DNA of 64,000 nt, from assembly GCA_950097015.1 (NCBI GenBank), contig CATNEN010000039.1, forward strand, positions 15,594,501-15,658,500. The letters are read 5' to 3'. This document shows positions 1-11,160 of this stretch, in pieces; the first letter of the stretch is position 1, and every line of letters begins with the position of its first letter. The position numbers and the translations under genes are program-made. Source of the stretch: Macrostomum hystrix. Its lineage: Eukaryota > Platyhelminthes > Macrostomidae. The notes below the pieces were generated by a model. That model worked only from the letters and a program-made list of their open reading frames with translations. It made no database searches and was not told the origin of the DNA.

Positions 1-3000
1 CCGTCGGCCTAGTACTCGGCGGTGGCGGGGCCAGGGGCATTGCTCATGTTGGCATTGTGCGAGCCCTTACAGAGCACGGCATCCCGATTGACATGGTCGG
101 AGGCACCAGCATCGGGTCATTCATGGGCGCCCTATGGGCTGACGAGACTCGCCTAGAGGGTTTCGAATCCAGGGCTCGTCAGTTCTCAAAGGAGATGAGC
201 AGCCTATGGAATAAGCTGATAGATCTGACCTATCCCCAGACTGCCATGTTCACTGGCCGGACCTTCAACCGTGGCATTGAAGCCGTGTTTGGCAATCGCT
301 GCATCGAAGATCTGTGGCTGCCTTATTTCTGTGTCACAACAGACATTACCAAGTCTCAAATGCGGGTTCACACTAGCGGCTCATTGTGGCGCTACGTGCG
401 TGCCAGCATGTCCCTTAGCGGCTACCTGCCTCCATTGTGCGATCCGGCCACGGGTAATCTGCTGTTGGACGGCGGCTATGTCAATAACCTGCCAGCCGAT
501 GTTATGAAAGCCAAATTTGCCCCTTCGACAATTTTCGCTGTGGATGTCGGCTCGCAGGACGAGACCAATTTGACTAATTATGGCGACGAATTGTCCGGCT
601 GGTGGCTGCTCTACAAACGATTGAATCCGTTTGCTACTAAGGTGATATAATTTAATGTTTCTTCAACTTTCACATACTTAGCATTATGATTGATTTAGTT
701 AAGTAATCAATCTTTTGTTAAGTATTGCTCTTTTCTACCGGCTAAAATCGCCACATATATTAATTTGATCACCTTAGTTATCAGACCAATTATTACACCT
801 TAATTATCGGACAATCATTCCACCTATTGACACCCGCTCAATTCTATTACCTTGAGCTGCTCACCTCTCTCGACCAATTTTACACCTTAATTATTGGACC
901 AATTATTGCACCTTTAATTATTGGACCAATTATTGCACCTTTAATTATTGGACCAATTATTGCACCTTTAATTATTGGACCAATTATTGCACCTTTAATT
1001 ATTGGACCAATTATTACACCTTTAATTATTGGACCAATTATTACACCTTTAATTATTGGACCAATTATTACACCTTTAATTATTGGACCAATTATTACAC
1101 CTTTAATTATTGGACCAATTATTACACCTTAAATTATTGAAACAATTATTGCACCTTTAATTATTGGACCAATTATTACACCTTTAATTATTGGACCAAT
1201 TATTACACCTTTAATTATTGGACCAATTATTACACCTTTAATTATTGGACCAATTATTACACCTTTAATTATTGGACCAATTATTGCACATTTTCTGGGC
1301 TCAATTTCCTATCTCTCATCTCTCCTGTGTCTAATATCTCACCTTTTTAATCGGAAAAAAATATTTCGCTATTTGACACCTCAGTTATCTCACCTTGAAT
1401 ATCGGACCAATTATTTCACCTTTCGACACCTTGCCTAATTATCTTAATTTTCAGTCCAGCTATTGCACCCGCTCAATTCTCTCACCTATCCGTAGGTGAA
1501 CGTGCCCAACCTGACTGAGATCCAATCCCGCCTGGCCTACGTATCCTGCGTTCGCCAATTAGAGCGCGTCAAAACTGACGGCCTATGCGAGTACATGCGC
1601 CCCCCTATTGAGCGCTATGCCACCTTGCAGTTCGGCTCCTTTGAAGAGATCTACCAGGTTGGCTATCGCTACGCTCTGGAGGCTATTGGCAAGTGGAGCC
1701 GGTCTAAGAAACTGCCCGTGTTCAAACGACAGGTGAGAAACCTTGTGCTCATTGTCCAGTCAAATTTTGATCGAAGTCTCTCAGACTCAAACCTTTACAG
1801 ATCATCATTTTCTGTGTTGAATCCAGATTTCTCTCATATTCTTTATTATCCGAGAGCAAATCATCTTACTTGTGTCCAATTCACATTGATCTTCTCTTCA
1901 ATTCCTCCATTCTCCCAGATCTTCTATTTTCTCAGATCCTCTTTTCTCCCAGATAATCTTTTCTCCCAGATCTTTTTTTCTCCCAGATCCCGTTTTCTCC
2001 CAAATCCTCTTTTCTCCCAGATCCTCTTTTCTCTCAGATCCTCTTTTCTCCCAGATCCTCTTTTCTCCCAGATCCTCTTTTCTCCCAGATCCTCTTTTCT
2101 CCCAGATCCTCTTTTCTCCCAGATCCTATTTTCTCCCAGATAATCTTTTCTCCCAGATCCTCTTTTGTCCCAGATCCTCTTTTTTCCCAGATCCTATTTT
2201 CTCCCAGATCCTCTTTTTTCCCAGATCCTTTTTTCTCCCAGATCCTCTTTTCTCCCAGATCCCTTTTCTCCCAGATCCTCTTTTCTCCCAGATCCTCTTT
2301 TCTCATAGATCCTCTTTTCTCCCAGATCCTCTTTTCTCCCAGATCCCCTTTTCTCCCAGATCCTTTTTTCTCCCAGATCCTCTTTTCTCCCAGATCCTCT
2401 TTTCTTCCAGATCCTCTTTTCTCCCAGATAATCTTTTCTCCCAGATCCTTTTTTCTCCCAGATCCTTTTTTCTCCCAGATCCTCTTTTCTCCCAGATAAT
2501 CTTTTCTCCCAGATCCTCTTTTCTCCCAGATCCCCTTTTCTCCCAGATTTTTAATTTTCCCAGATCCTTCATTTTCCCTGATCCTTCATTTTCCCTGATC
2601 CTTCATTTTCCCTGATCCTTCATGTTCCCTGATCCTCTCCCAAAGCCAAATACTTGAAGTAGTTATATTTTGTCGCGTCTATCAGGTCTACAGTTTCCCA
2701 AATATTCCTCTCAAACCGTTTTCAACACCACTACTTGCATCCTCAAAATGCGCCCAACCGCAGGTGAGCCGTCAACTATCCGATCCTATGCAGGCATCAT
2801 CTTCGGCTGTCAACAATCCCAGCGCGGCCGCGGCAGCAGCCGCCGCCGCGGCAGCCGTGGCGGCCACTGCGCCCGAAGAGGCGCCGCCTTCGTTGCGCTT
2901 CACCGACCTGGCCGAGATGCTGTGCCGCATCGACAATCCGACCACGGGCGGCTCCGCTTCCCGGCTCAACGCCAGCAGGACAAACGGCGGCAGTTACTAC

Positions 3001-3441
3001 TTCGCCGATTCCGACGGCGAGGCGCCCGTTGTCTGGTCCGACGGCTGCCTCGATGATTCGTCAACTAACGACGACGGCGAGGATTACGACGACACAGTCA
3101 GCGGCGCCTTAATCGCTGCCTCGGCCTCGGCCGAATTCGGCGCGGATGGAGTTGCCGACTGCGCCGACGGCGATAGGCAGCACTTCAGCGACCCGGAGCT
3201 ATTCGGCGAGGCCGACAATGACGACTATGGCGGCGACAGCGAGGATGATGAGCTCGACAATTTCAACGGCGACGCTGGTGTCGACGACGACGCCACTGGC
3301 CGACGAAACGGAAAGCGTCGTCAGCGTCGAATTATTCGCCATTCGGTGCATGCTGCCTCCATGGCGGCCTCCATCGCCGCGGGTAAGAAGGCCGTACAGT
3401 TCAGCTTCGATGATGGCCAACTGGTGCGGGGCTCGCTATGA
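1..3441 (+). CDS. PNPLA6: Neuropathy target esterase-like lysophospholipase (PNPLA6/7, Swiss cheese type), 3' part
   Basis: Exons 1-641 (open at the left edge), 1496-1732 and 2764-3441 join at phase 0 (AAG|GTGATA, CGTAG|GTG, CAG|GTGAGA, CGCAG|GTG) into 517 residues. The fragment opens in the patatin catalytic domain. The oxyanion-hole run GGGGARG is followed by the nucleophile motif GTSIGS (Ser codon 108-110) and the dyad Asp in DGGYVNNLP (codon 468-470), so the catalytic pair is intact. [21 protein letters not shown]-like [19 protein letters not shown] and [14 protein letters not shown] match the end of NTE proteins, which hydrolyse phosphatidylcholine and lysophosphatidylcholine at the ER membrane. 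The last exon adds a poly-Ala run and a long Asp-rich tail, longer than I recall for vertebrates. The membrane segment and cyclic-nucleotide-binding domains would lie upstream, outside the window. PNPLA6 and PNPLA7 cannot be told apart here; invertebrates usually have one gene. Confidence 0.93.
880..1290. repeat. 27-bp minisatellite in PNPLA intron 1
   Basis: About 15 nearly identical 27-bp units built on TTAATTATTGGACCAATTAT plus TACACCT, with a G/A variant (TTGCACC or TTACACC) that is blocked: the first copies carry G, the later ones A. Degenerate single copies precede it near 769-815 and follow it near 1400. It fills the middle of the 854-bp intron 642-1495. Confidence 0.95.
1908..2636. 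repeat. 17-bp minisatellite in PNPLA intron 2
   Basis: About 38 units of CTCTTTTCTCCCAGATC with small variants; the last copies drift to TTTTCCCTGATCCTTCA. Each unit holds a pyrimidine run followed by CAG, like a 3' splice site. It occupies most of the 1,031-bp intron 1733-2763. Confidence 0.95.
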
Positions 3442-3961
3442 GCTCGCCGGTTTGCAAGCCTGTCTGAATGTAGTCGGCGACTGCAATGACTGTTTTTTAA
3501 TTGCGCTTAAATTAATCTGCCAAAATTTTATCCTGCTTGGCCAGATTTTTTCGTTTTCTTGATCATTCCTTGTCTTCGCTCATATTTTTGTTCTATTTTT
3601 TTTCAGTCACCTTGTGTATTATTGTACTGCCTGATGAGAATACTGATTTTTTCCGGTAGTCAGTTTATTACTTTTTAATTCGCAATCGAAACAATTTGTG
3701 CAACTTTTCGGTTACTTTTTATACTCCTATAAGTATTCCCATATTCCTCATCTTCTGCCCTTCAAGGTTTCCTCTTTAATAGAAACGAATCGCAATCGGC
3801 ATTTTTGGTTTTTCGTTATCTGCCGTTTACCTTAAAGTCGCTTATTCTGTAGTTCAAGTCGTTCGTTCACTTTAACTGAATGGTAAAATTACCGCTCACT
3901 TTTTGGTATTTCTGTTTCTTTGACTTCATTAAAATTGCTTCGAAGTTAGTACAATAATAAC
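3442..3961. other. PNPLA 3' UTR and flank, no gene seen
   Basis: Single-copy T-rich DNA after the stop codon, as expected of a 3' UTR. A weak poly(A) signal variant ATTAAA lies at 3928-3933, about 35 bp before the next array. No convincing open frame on either strand. Confidence 0.5.
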
Positions 3962-4437
3962 GCCCCCAAATCAACCGTGCCGGCTGTCTGCCGCCAGTGT
4001 ACATTCACACCCCCAAATCAACCCTGCCAGCTGTCTGCCCCCAGTGTAAATTCACACCCCCAAATCAACCCTGCCAGCTGTCTGCCCCCAGTGTAAATTC
4101 ACACCCCCAAATCAACCTAGGCCCCGAGTGTACATTCACACTCCAAATCAACCCTGCCAGCTGTCTGCCCCCAGTGTACATTCACACCCCCAAATCAACC
4201 CTGCCAGCTGTCTGCCCCCAGTGTACATTCACACCCCAAATCAACCTAGGCCCCGAGTGTACATTCACACCCCAAATCAACCCTGCCAGCTGTCTGCCCC
4301 CAGTGTACATTCACACCCCAAATCAACCCTGCCAGCTGTCTGCCCCCAGTGTACATTCACACCCCCAAATCAACCTAGGCCCCGAGTGTACATTCACACC
4401 CCAAATCAACCCTGCCAGCTGTCTGCCCCCAGTCACA
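3962..4437. repeat. 47/36-bp composite minisatellite downstream of PNPLA
   Basis: Two unit types are interleaved: a 47-bp one (CACCCCCAAATCAACCCTGC, then CAGCTGTCTGCCCCCAGTGT and ACATTCA) and a 36-bp one in which CTGCCAGCTGTCTGCCCCCAG is replaced by CTAGGCCCCGAG. The short unit recurs every two to four units, giving a higher-order pattern. Confidence 0.93.
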
Positions 4438-5345
4438 CCAATGAATGTTCAGTATCCCTTCTCTCGATTAATTTTTCGGAGTTATTTAGTCCAAAAATTG
4501 TTATTGGCCTTTTCGCCATTTGATTCAGATCATTAGTAGAAGTAGCCGTGCAATCTATTATGTGCTTTAAGTACTGTTAATTATTAACTGTTAAGTACTT
4601 GCTTGATTGCTGCATACCCCGGTTCTAATTCAGTTTGCTTTCATGTCGCTTGACTTTCTAGTGCTCGTTTACGAGTGTAGTTTCTACTAGAAGTTAAAAA
4701 AAGATTTTTTTGATGTTGCTTATAGCGAATTTTTTCGCACAATTTCCGCGTCTTCGCTGAGCTATCACAAAAATTGATTTTATGTACTTTAGTGTTATCA
4801 ATGTTCCATGGCTTTTCATTAACTTTACTTCACATAGTACAATGTGTATTGATAATTATTTATTCTGTTACTTATTTCTTAATCTGAAGTAAAATAATTT
4901 ACATTTTCACCTTTCATAAAATATATTTTCAAATTTATTAATTTTCCAGGTGATAGATCGAACATTGTGTTTGTCTTTTTATCTTTGAATTAGCACTCTG
5001 TGAACTACTTATATAGTACATGATGTTCGAACTCATGGTTCTGCAACCCCCTGGTCAAAAACCTGCTGAAATGACTTCTGGCACATCTGATTCCCTGTCT
5101 CATCTCTCCTCCCTTTCCCATCTCTTGCCTGTCAATCCCACAGAACTTACCTGAGGTCGATCCGGCCCTTTCGTCCTAATGAACTTCTTGACCCTCGAGG
5201 TACAGGTAGTTTCGGCTCCTGATTGGTGTGTTTTTCCTAGATTATTATTCTCTGCACCTTTGTTCAAAAAATATTTTATGTAAAAAATACATTCTTTTTT
5301 TCAGTCGCCTTTTCGGTTCGCGAATCAATCAATCAATTGATCAAC
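4438..5345. other. Intergenic region and probable 5' UTR of PRELID1
   Basis: AT-rich single-copy DNA with no supported gene. Just before the PRELID1 start, a run of T ending in CAG at 5302-5304 is a good 3' splice site, so the 42 bases at 5304-5345 are probably either the second exon of a spliced 5' UTR or a trans-splice acceptor leader. The sequence alone does not decide between them. Confidence 0.45.
5327..5344. repeat. Left arm of an 18-bp inverted repeat flanking the PRELID1 coding region
   Basis: AATCAATCAATTGATCAA ends one base before the start codon. Its exact reverse complement lies at 6711-6728, 26 bases after the stop codon. Part of it is a simple ATCA run and self-complementary. 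Confidence 0.7.
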
Positions 5346-6684
5346 ATGACAGATAACAATCAATTGTCACTAACCCAAATATTGCCATTCAGCTGGGACC
5401 AGGTTTGCCTAGCATTCTGGCGCCGCTATCCTAATCCCTATGCTAAGCACATTGTAGCCGAGGACGTCATCGAGAGGCGCATTGTGGATGGCCGCCTGCA
5501 CACCCGGCGACTCATTGTTAAGCAGCGCTCTCCCGGAGCCCTGCCCAGATACTTGAAATCTTTGGCTGGCAAGTGCGAGACCGTTGTGGAAGATTCCATT
5601 ATAGATCCGGCAGCGAAAACCATTGTCACCACTACTAGGAATGTGGGCAGGCTCAGCAGGTTGGGCATTTTCACTGAGACCGTGCACTACACTCCCAGCG
5701 GAGAGGAGACCAATGTAAGCTCAGAGAGATTGCCATTTTCGGGGGTTTGCCTTGTTCCCTCCTACCTGACTAGTGTACACGCCCTAACAAGCCACCCCAG
5801 AATCTCAAACCCCAGTGTACTAGCCCCAACAAGCCACCCCAGAATTTCTAACCCCAGTGCACACGCCCCAACAACCCACCCCCTAGAATCTCTAACCCCA
5901 GTGAACTAGCCCCAACAAGCCACCCCAGAATCTCTAACCCCAGTGCACACGCCCCAACAACCCACCCCCTAGAATCTCTAACCCCAGTGTACTAGCCCCA
6001 ACAAGCCACCCCAGAATCTCAAACCCCAGTGTACACGCCCCAACAAGCCACCCCAGAATCTCAAACCCCAGTGTACACGCCCCAACAAGCCACCCCAGAA
6101 TCTCAAACCCCAGTGTACACGCCCCAACAAGCCACCCCAGAATCTCAAACCCCAGTGTACACGCCCCAACAAGCCACCCCAGAATCTCAAACCCCAGTGT
6201 ACACGCCCCAACAAGCCACCACAGAATCTCTAACCCCAGTGTACACGCCCCAACAACCCACGCCTAGAATGTCTAACCCCATAGTAACTACGCTAGGAAC
6301 CCATTTTTAAAACATTTGATTCTGAGAATCAGTAGTCTGTCTTTCACTCTTTTTTATCCTTTCTGTTTTCAGGTTCAAAAAATCGTTGACCTCCGACCCG
6401 CTGTTCCCGTACCAGCCTGGCTGGAGCGCAAGGCCAACAATTACTTCATTAGCAAATACGTGAAACAGGTTGAGGAGACAAATCGCGGCTTTCTGCACGT
6501 GTTGCGCAACATGTTCCCAGTTGTGGCCGAGCGCGCGCTAGACAATTACAAAGCGAGTCAGGAATACGTCCGCTCCGCGCGTCAGTCTTTGAAAGAGCGC
6601 TTCAATCAAACTCGCGCCCGCAACGTGCTGGCTGGCAGATTGGTTCCCTGCATGTGTCCGGTGTGCTCCAGACCTGTAGCTTAA
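5346..6684 (+). CDS. PRELID1: PRELID1-like mitochondrial phosphatidic acid carrier (PRELI/MSF1 domain)
   Basis: Exons 5346-5714 and 6373-6684 join at phase 0 (AAT|GTAAGC, TTTTCAG|GTT) to give 226 residues. The start MTDNNQLSLTQI is the first ATG after a good 3' splice site; an upstream in-frame TTG at 5337 is not a plausible start. FSWDQVCLAFWRRYPNPYAKH is the PRELI-domain opening, and EDSIIDPAAKTI aligns with the family core (VLEDSIVDPQNQT in human PRELID1). The second exon supplies the C-terminal helix (FISKYVKQVEETNRGFLHVL) and a basic tail ending CMCPVCSRPVA, whose CxCPxC cluster I do not know from relatives. Family role, with TRIAP1: move phosphatidic acid across the intermembrane space for cardiolipin synthesis. 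PRELID3/SLMO proteins are the nearest alternative, but the YPNPY motif favours PRELID1. Confidence 0.9.
5780..6275. repeat. 42-bp minisatellite in the PRELID1 intron
   Basis: About 12 units of 42 bp (CCCCAGTGTACACGCCCCAA, then CAAGCCACCCCAGAATCTCA and AA). Because 42 is a multiple of three, it leaves spurious open frames. It lies within intron 5715-6372, beginning about 65 bp after the donor. Confidence 0.94.
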
Positions 6685-6710
6685 ACCAAGCCGAGTTTCA
6701 AACTGTTAAT

Positions 6711-6728
6711 TTGATCAATTGATTGATT
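6711..6728. repeat. Right arm of the PRELID1 inverted repeat
   Basis: TTGATCAATTGATTGATT is the exact reverse complement of 5327-5344 and lies at the start of the 3' UTR. Confidence 0.7.
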
Positions 6729-7050
6729 CACTGTTTTTCTATCAATTTTCTTCGCGTATAAGTGAAAAAGAGATCGAACATATTTAATTCTATAGTTTCG
6801 CTGCAAAAGAAACGAATTGATGTTTTCTACTTACAAAAGTATCACTCTGGCGTCGCGTGATAGACACTGCTGACCTTGAGTGAGCTAAAAATAGCACCCG
6901 CGTCAACTTATGTCTCCCTGTATTGGATGCTAAAAATAGAAACACAAGCATCACGTGCCGTTTGACCTTGAAAATGTCAGAATATCATGCTACAGTTTAA
7001 TCCGTTTCTAATTGACAGCGTTAATTAATGTAATGTAATTTAATATGTTA

Positions 7051-7080
7051 AATAAAATAAGAGTGCGTGCGTGCGTGCGT
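7051..7080 (+). terminator. Probable PRELID1 polyadenylation signal
   Basis: AATAAA at 7051-7056 is followed within about 10 bases by the GT-rich run GTGCGTGCGTGCGTGCGT, the usual layout of an animal poly(A) site. It would give a 3' UTR of about 370-400 bases. Confidence 0.55.
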
Positions 7081-7779
7081 ACGAGCGAACAGGTTAGGGA
7101 ATAGAAATGCGCTTACTATAATTTGTAACTACGGGCAAATATTGCTGAAGATCAAGGATTAGCAGGTTTGTGTTTTCCGATTCAAATCTTATAAAAAGAA
7201 ACATTCGCCTCTGATCAGTCGAATAGCTAAAACTGACTAAAGACTAAAGACTTTAATTTTATTGTAATACACATATAGACTAGCTTCTAAATAACATTTA
7301 GTGTTTTATTTTTCAATTCTATTTCCGCTACGATGCTATCATCTGATTTAGTGTTATAGTGTTTCCTTTTATTATATTTGAGCTGTATTTTTACAGCGGG
7401 AAAAGACTAGTTAGAATTGCAAGCAATAATTCAACCCTTAGCATCTTGACTATGGTAAATCATCATTTCATGGTATTTTCAGTTGTTTTCTCACTCGCCT
7501 ACTAACAGTAGTTTAGCGAGAATATCTTATTTTTACTACATGTTCACTTTTAAAAAATTACAGCTCCTAGTGTTGTGGATTCCCAAGGAACTAATATTTA
7601 ATATTTGAGTTCTGGTTTGTTCATTTAGTGCTGCTACTATTCTTGGTTACACAACACTGTGTATGGGGGATAAAAGCTGGTTTTTCGAGTGTCTAGACAC
7701 ATTGTGCTGGGCGCATTCAAAATTTAGCTTTTGTTTGCACTTTTTATTTCTTTATATAAGTGGAAAGTTCTTTAATGAG
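7081..7779. other. Intergenic region between PRELID1 and PGAM5, no gene seen
   Basis: AT-rich single-copy DNA with no supported open frame, RNA gene or recognisable mobile element. Confidence 0.4.
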
Positions 7780-8110
7780 AGAGTTTAGATGCGGAGCAGA
7801 TTAGAACAGGAGGGGAGACTAGGTTTGCAGAGATTAGATTAGGAGAATATTGGATATGGCTCAGGAATTGAATTAAGGGAATATTGGTTTAGAAAAAGAT
7901 GAGATTAGGAGGAGATGAAATTCGTATCGGAGCTGGGATTAGTGAGCGGTTCGATAAAGAAAAGAATCGGATTTTTGACGAGTTGTCATTGGATTATGAT
8001 AGGAGATGGGATTAGGATTGGTGATGGGATTAGGATTAGAGGTTGGATTCGGAATTGGGATGAGGATTAGGATAGGATTGGATTAGGAGCTGATAAGATT
8101 ATCAGACAGT
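7780..8110. repeat. Degenerate purine-rich repeat upstream of PGAM5
   Basis: Loose, diverged repeats of GGATTAGGA, GAGATGGGATTAGGA and similar, on the + strand, ending about 120 bp before the PGAM5 start. It looks like an old decayed minisatellite. The promoter presumably lies in or just after it, but no clear TATA box is seen. Confidence 0.6.
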
Positions 8111-8233
8111 TGAATTGATTGGGAAGCGATACGATCATGAGAGAGCATGAGGTGGAGTATCGAGCTGCATGTCTAATTTGCAGCTCGCCATAATTACTGA
8201 GCAGCCAAGCTAGACCTACTCAACGCAGAAGCA

Positions 8234-10031
8234 ATGTCTGGCGTGCTGAGAAAATGTGCAGCCCTATTCGGCACAGCCGCCGCTATTGGCGCCTATCGCT
8301 ACTATCAGCGCCTCGAGGACGGCTCCTCGGATGTGTTCGGCGGTCATCGCTACGGCAGCTCGGGTGGAGTCGGCCTGCTGGCTCGCCTTCTTCACTCCAG
8401 CCAGGCTCTGGCCTCCTTCACTAATAACTTTGAGCCATCGGTGCGCTGGGACAGCAACTGGGACAGGCGGGATCCCAAGAGTCTGGTTCGCGCGCCTCGG
8501 TCGGACGAGGACCGGGCCGCCTACGAGAAGGCCCTGGCTGAGGCCGTGCCAAAGGCGTCCCGGCATCTCATCCTGGTGCGGCACGCTCAGTACATGGACG
8601 GCGAGACCGACACGGCGAGGTGCCTGACTGACCTGGGATGGCAGCAGGCCGAACTCACCGGCCACAGATTGAAGGAGCTCAATTTGCCGCTCAATAAAGT
8701 GCACTTCTCCACTATGACTAGGGCCAGGTGAGACCTCTAGAATCATCCATCACAACTTTAGGATGATCCGCCCTATCTTCAGATTCATCCGCCCTATCCT
8801 CAGGGTTATTCGCCCTATTTTCTGGGTGAACCGCCCAATCTTCAGGTCATCCAACTAATCTTCAGGGTGATCCGCCCTATCTTCAGGGTGATCCGCCGAA
8901 CTTCAGGATCATCCGCTAATCTTCAGGATGATAACTATAACTTCAGGGTGATCCACTAAAACTTAATGTCTTTGTTATCTGCCGCCTAGTTTTATTATGA
9001 TTGTTCTTTGTTTCTATTTTCTTTTTTTCAGGCAAACCGCTGAAACCATCCGGCGCCACCTGCCAAGCGGCCTCAGTGCCGAGCCCTGCTCCCTGCTAGA
9101 GGAGGGCGCACCTGTGCCACCTGAACCGCCTGTGCCTCACTATCAGCCTAGCCCGGACACTTTTCATCAGGTGTGCGATCCATCCGCCCTCCCCATCAAT
9201 CCATCCGCCCTCTCCATCGATCCAACCGCCCTCCCCATCGATCCAACCGCCCTCCCCATCGATCCATCCGCCCTCCCCATCGATCCATCCGCCCTCCCCA
9301 TCGATCCATCCGCCCTCCCCATCGATCCATCCGCCCTCCCCTATTGATGAATCCGCCCTCCTATTGATGAATCCGCCCTCCTATTGATGAATCCGCCCTT
9401 CTATTGATGAATCCGCCCTCATTGATGAATCCGCCCTCGTATTGATGAATCCGCCCTCCTATTGATGAATCCGCCCTCCTATTGATGAATCCGCCCTCCA
9501 AATCGCTCCATCCGCCCTCCATATCGCTCCATCCGCCCTCCATATCGCTCCATCCGCCCTCCATATCGCTCCATCCGCCCTCCATATCGCTCCATCCGCC
9601 CTCCATATCGCTCCATCCGCCCTCCTTTTGTTTCATTCGCCCTCGCATTACGTTCTAGAGTTTCGCTTCTCTTCGCTTCTCTAATACCAATGCTACTATT
9701 AGTAGGATTATTTGCAAACATTGTTTTTGTATTTTGTTTATTTAAACTTGATCTCTAGGACGGCGCCCGCATCGAGTCGGCGTTTCGCCGATTCTTTCAC
9801 CGGGCCTCGCCAAGCCAGGCCGAGGACAGCTACGAGCTGCTAGTCTGCCACGGCAACGTCATTCGCTACTTCGTCTGTCGCGCACTGCAGCTACCGCCAG
9901 AGGCTTGGCTGAGATTCAACCTGGATCACTGCTCAATCACCTGGGTCACTATTAGACCCAATGGGCGGGTCTCAGTTCGCTACGTTGGCAACTCGGGTCA
10001 CATTCCGGCCGAGAAGTGCACTTCAGTTTGA
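8234..10031 (+). CDS. PGAM5: PGAM5-like mitochondrial serine/threonine phosphatase
   Basis: Exons 8234-8727, 9032-9170 and 9759-10031 (phases 2 and 0; AG|GTGAGA, TTTCAG|G, CAG|GTGTGC, TCTAG|GAC) give 301 residues, close to the 289 of human PGAM5. The third exon has no internal start codon, so a simple ORF scan misses it. Residues about 8-20 ([13 protein letters not shown]) form the N-terminal membrane anchor. WDSNWD at 72-77 is the WDxNWD element that activates and multimerises PGAM5. The phosphoglycerate-mutase-fold catalytic histidines are His117 (LVRHAQY, human LIRHSQY) and His242 (VCHGNVIRY). MTRA and RPNGRVSVR also align. Family role: dephosphorylates Ser/Thr on partners such as ASK1 and FUNDC1, and acts in mitophagy and mitochondrial dynamics. 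The active site is intact. Start chosen because MSGVLRK precedes the anchor and no earlier in-frame ATG fits. Confidence 0.94.
8740..8965. repeat. About 22-bp minisatellite in PGAM5 intron 1
   Basis: Roughly ten diverged units around ATCTTCAGGGTGATCCGCC. The same unit family forms the large array after the gene at 10108-11160. Confidence 0.85.
9172..9650. repeat. Three-block 20-21-bp minisatellite in PGAM5 intron 2
   Basis: Three successive homogeneous blocks share ATCCGCCCTCC: about seven units containing CATCGATCCATCCGCCCTCC (9172-9343), about eight with TTGATGAATCCGCCCTCCTA (9344-9497) and about six with ATCGCTCCATCCGCCCTCC (9498-9625). The array begins directly at the donor, 9171. Confidence 0.93.
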
Positions 10032-10107
10032 TCGTTTCGTTATTTTATTTTATTACTGTTTTATTGTTTGTCTACGTGTAGTTACGGGTTATGCTCCCTA
10101 TATTCAG

Positions 10108-11160
10108 GTCAATCATCCCTATTATCAATGTGATCCGCCCACCTTCAGGGACTTCACCTTTTTTGTCTGAATGATCCGCCCAATCTTCAGGAGGATCCGC
10201 CTTTATCTTCAGGATGATCCGCCAAGTCTTCAGGATGATCTTCCCAATCTTCAGGGTGATTCGCTAAATCTTCAGGGTGATTCGCTAAATCTTCAGGATG
10301 ATCCACCTTTATCTTCAGGATGATCCGCCAAGTCTTCAGGATTATCCGCCCAAACTTCAGGATGATCCGCCCTTATCTTCAGGATGATTCGCCCAGTCTT
10401 CAGGATGATCCGCCCAATCTTCAGGAGGATCCGCCTTTATCTTCAGGATGATCTTCCCAATCTTCAGGGTGATTCGCTAAATCTTCAGGATGATCCACCT
10501 TTATCTTCAGGATGATCCGCCAAGTCTTCAGGATTATCCGCCCAAACTTCAGGATGATCCGCCCTTATCTTCGGGATGATTCGCCCAGTCTTCAGGATGA
10601 TCCGCCCAATCTTCAGGAGGATCCGCCTTTATCTTCAGGATGATCTTCCCAATCTTCAGGGTGATCCGCTAAATCTTCAGGAGGATCCGCCTTTATCTTC
10701 AGGATGATCTTCCCAATCTTCAGGGTGATCCGCTATATCTTCAGGATGATCCGCCCAATCTTCAGGGTGATCCGCCCAATCTTAAGGATGATCCGCCCTA
10801 TCTTCAGGATGATCCGCCCAATCTTCAGGGTGATCCGCCCAATCTTAAGGATGATCCGCCCTATCTTCAGGATGATCCGTCCAATCTTCAGGGTGATCCG
10901 CCCAATCTTCAGGATGATCCGCCCAATCTTAAGGGTGATCCGCCCTATCTTCAGGATGATCCGCCCCATCTTCAGGGTGATCCGCCCTTATCTCCAGGAT
11001 GATGCACCCAATCCTGTCCCCAACTTCATTCTCATCCACCCTATCTTCATGGCTATTCGCCCTATCTTCAGGGTGATCAGCCCTATCTTCAGGGTAATCA
11101 GCCCTATCTTCAGGGTAATCAGCCCTATCTTCAGGATCCGGCCTGTCTCTAGTGTTATCT
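10108..11160. repeat. 22-bp minisatellite downstream of PGAM5
   Basis: About 45 units of ATCTTCAGGATGATCCGCCC and variants (ATCTTCCCAATC, TTCGCTAAATC), with longer blocks repeated near 10180-10440 and 10440-10700. Unit sequence matches the array inside PGAM5 intron 1. It starts about 80 bp after the stop codon, so it may be in the 3' UTR. Confidence 0.93.

Noticed and set aside
7780-8110. Telomere-like TTAGG or ATTAGGA runs
   Set aside because: Units are irregular and diverged and do not form a TTAGGG or TTAGG array; better seen as a decayed minisatellite.
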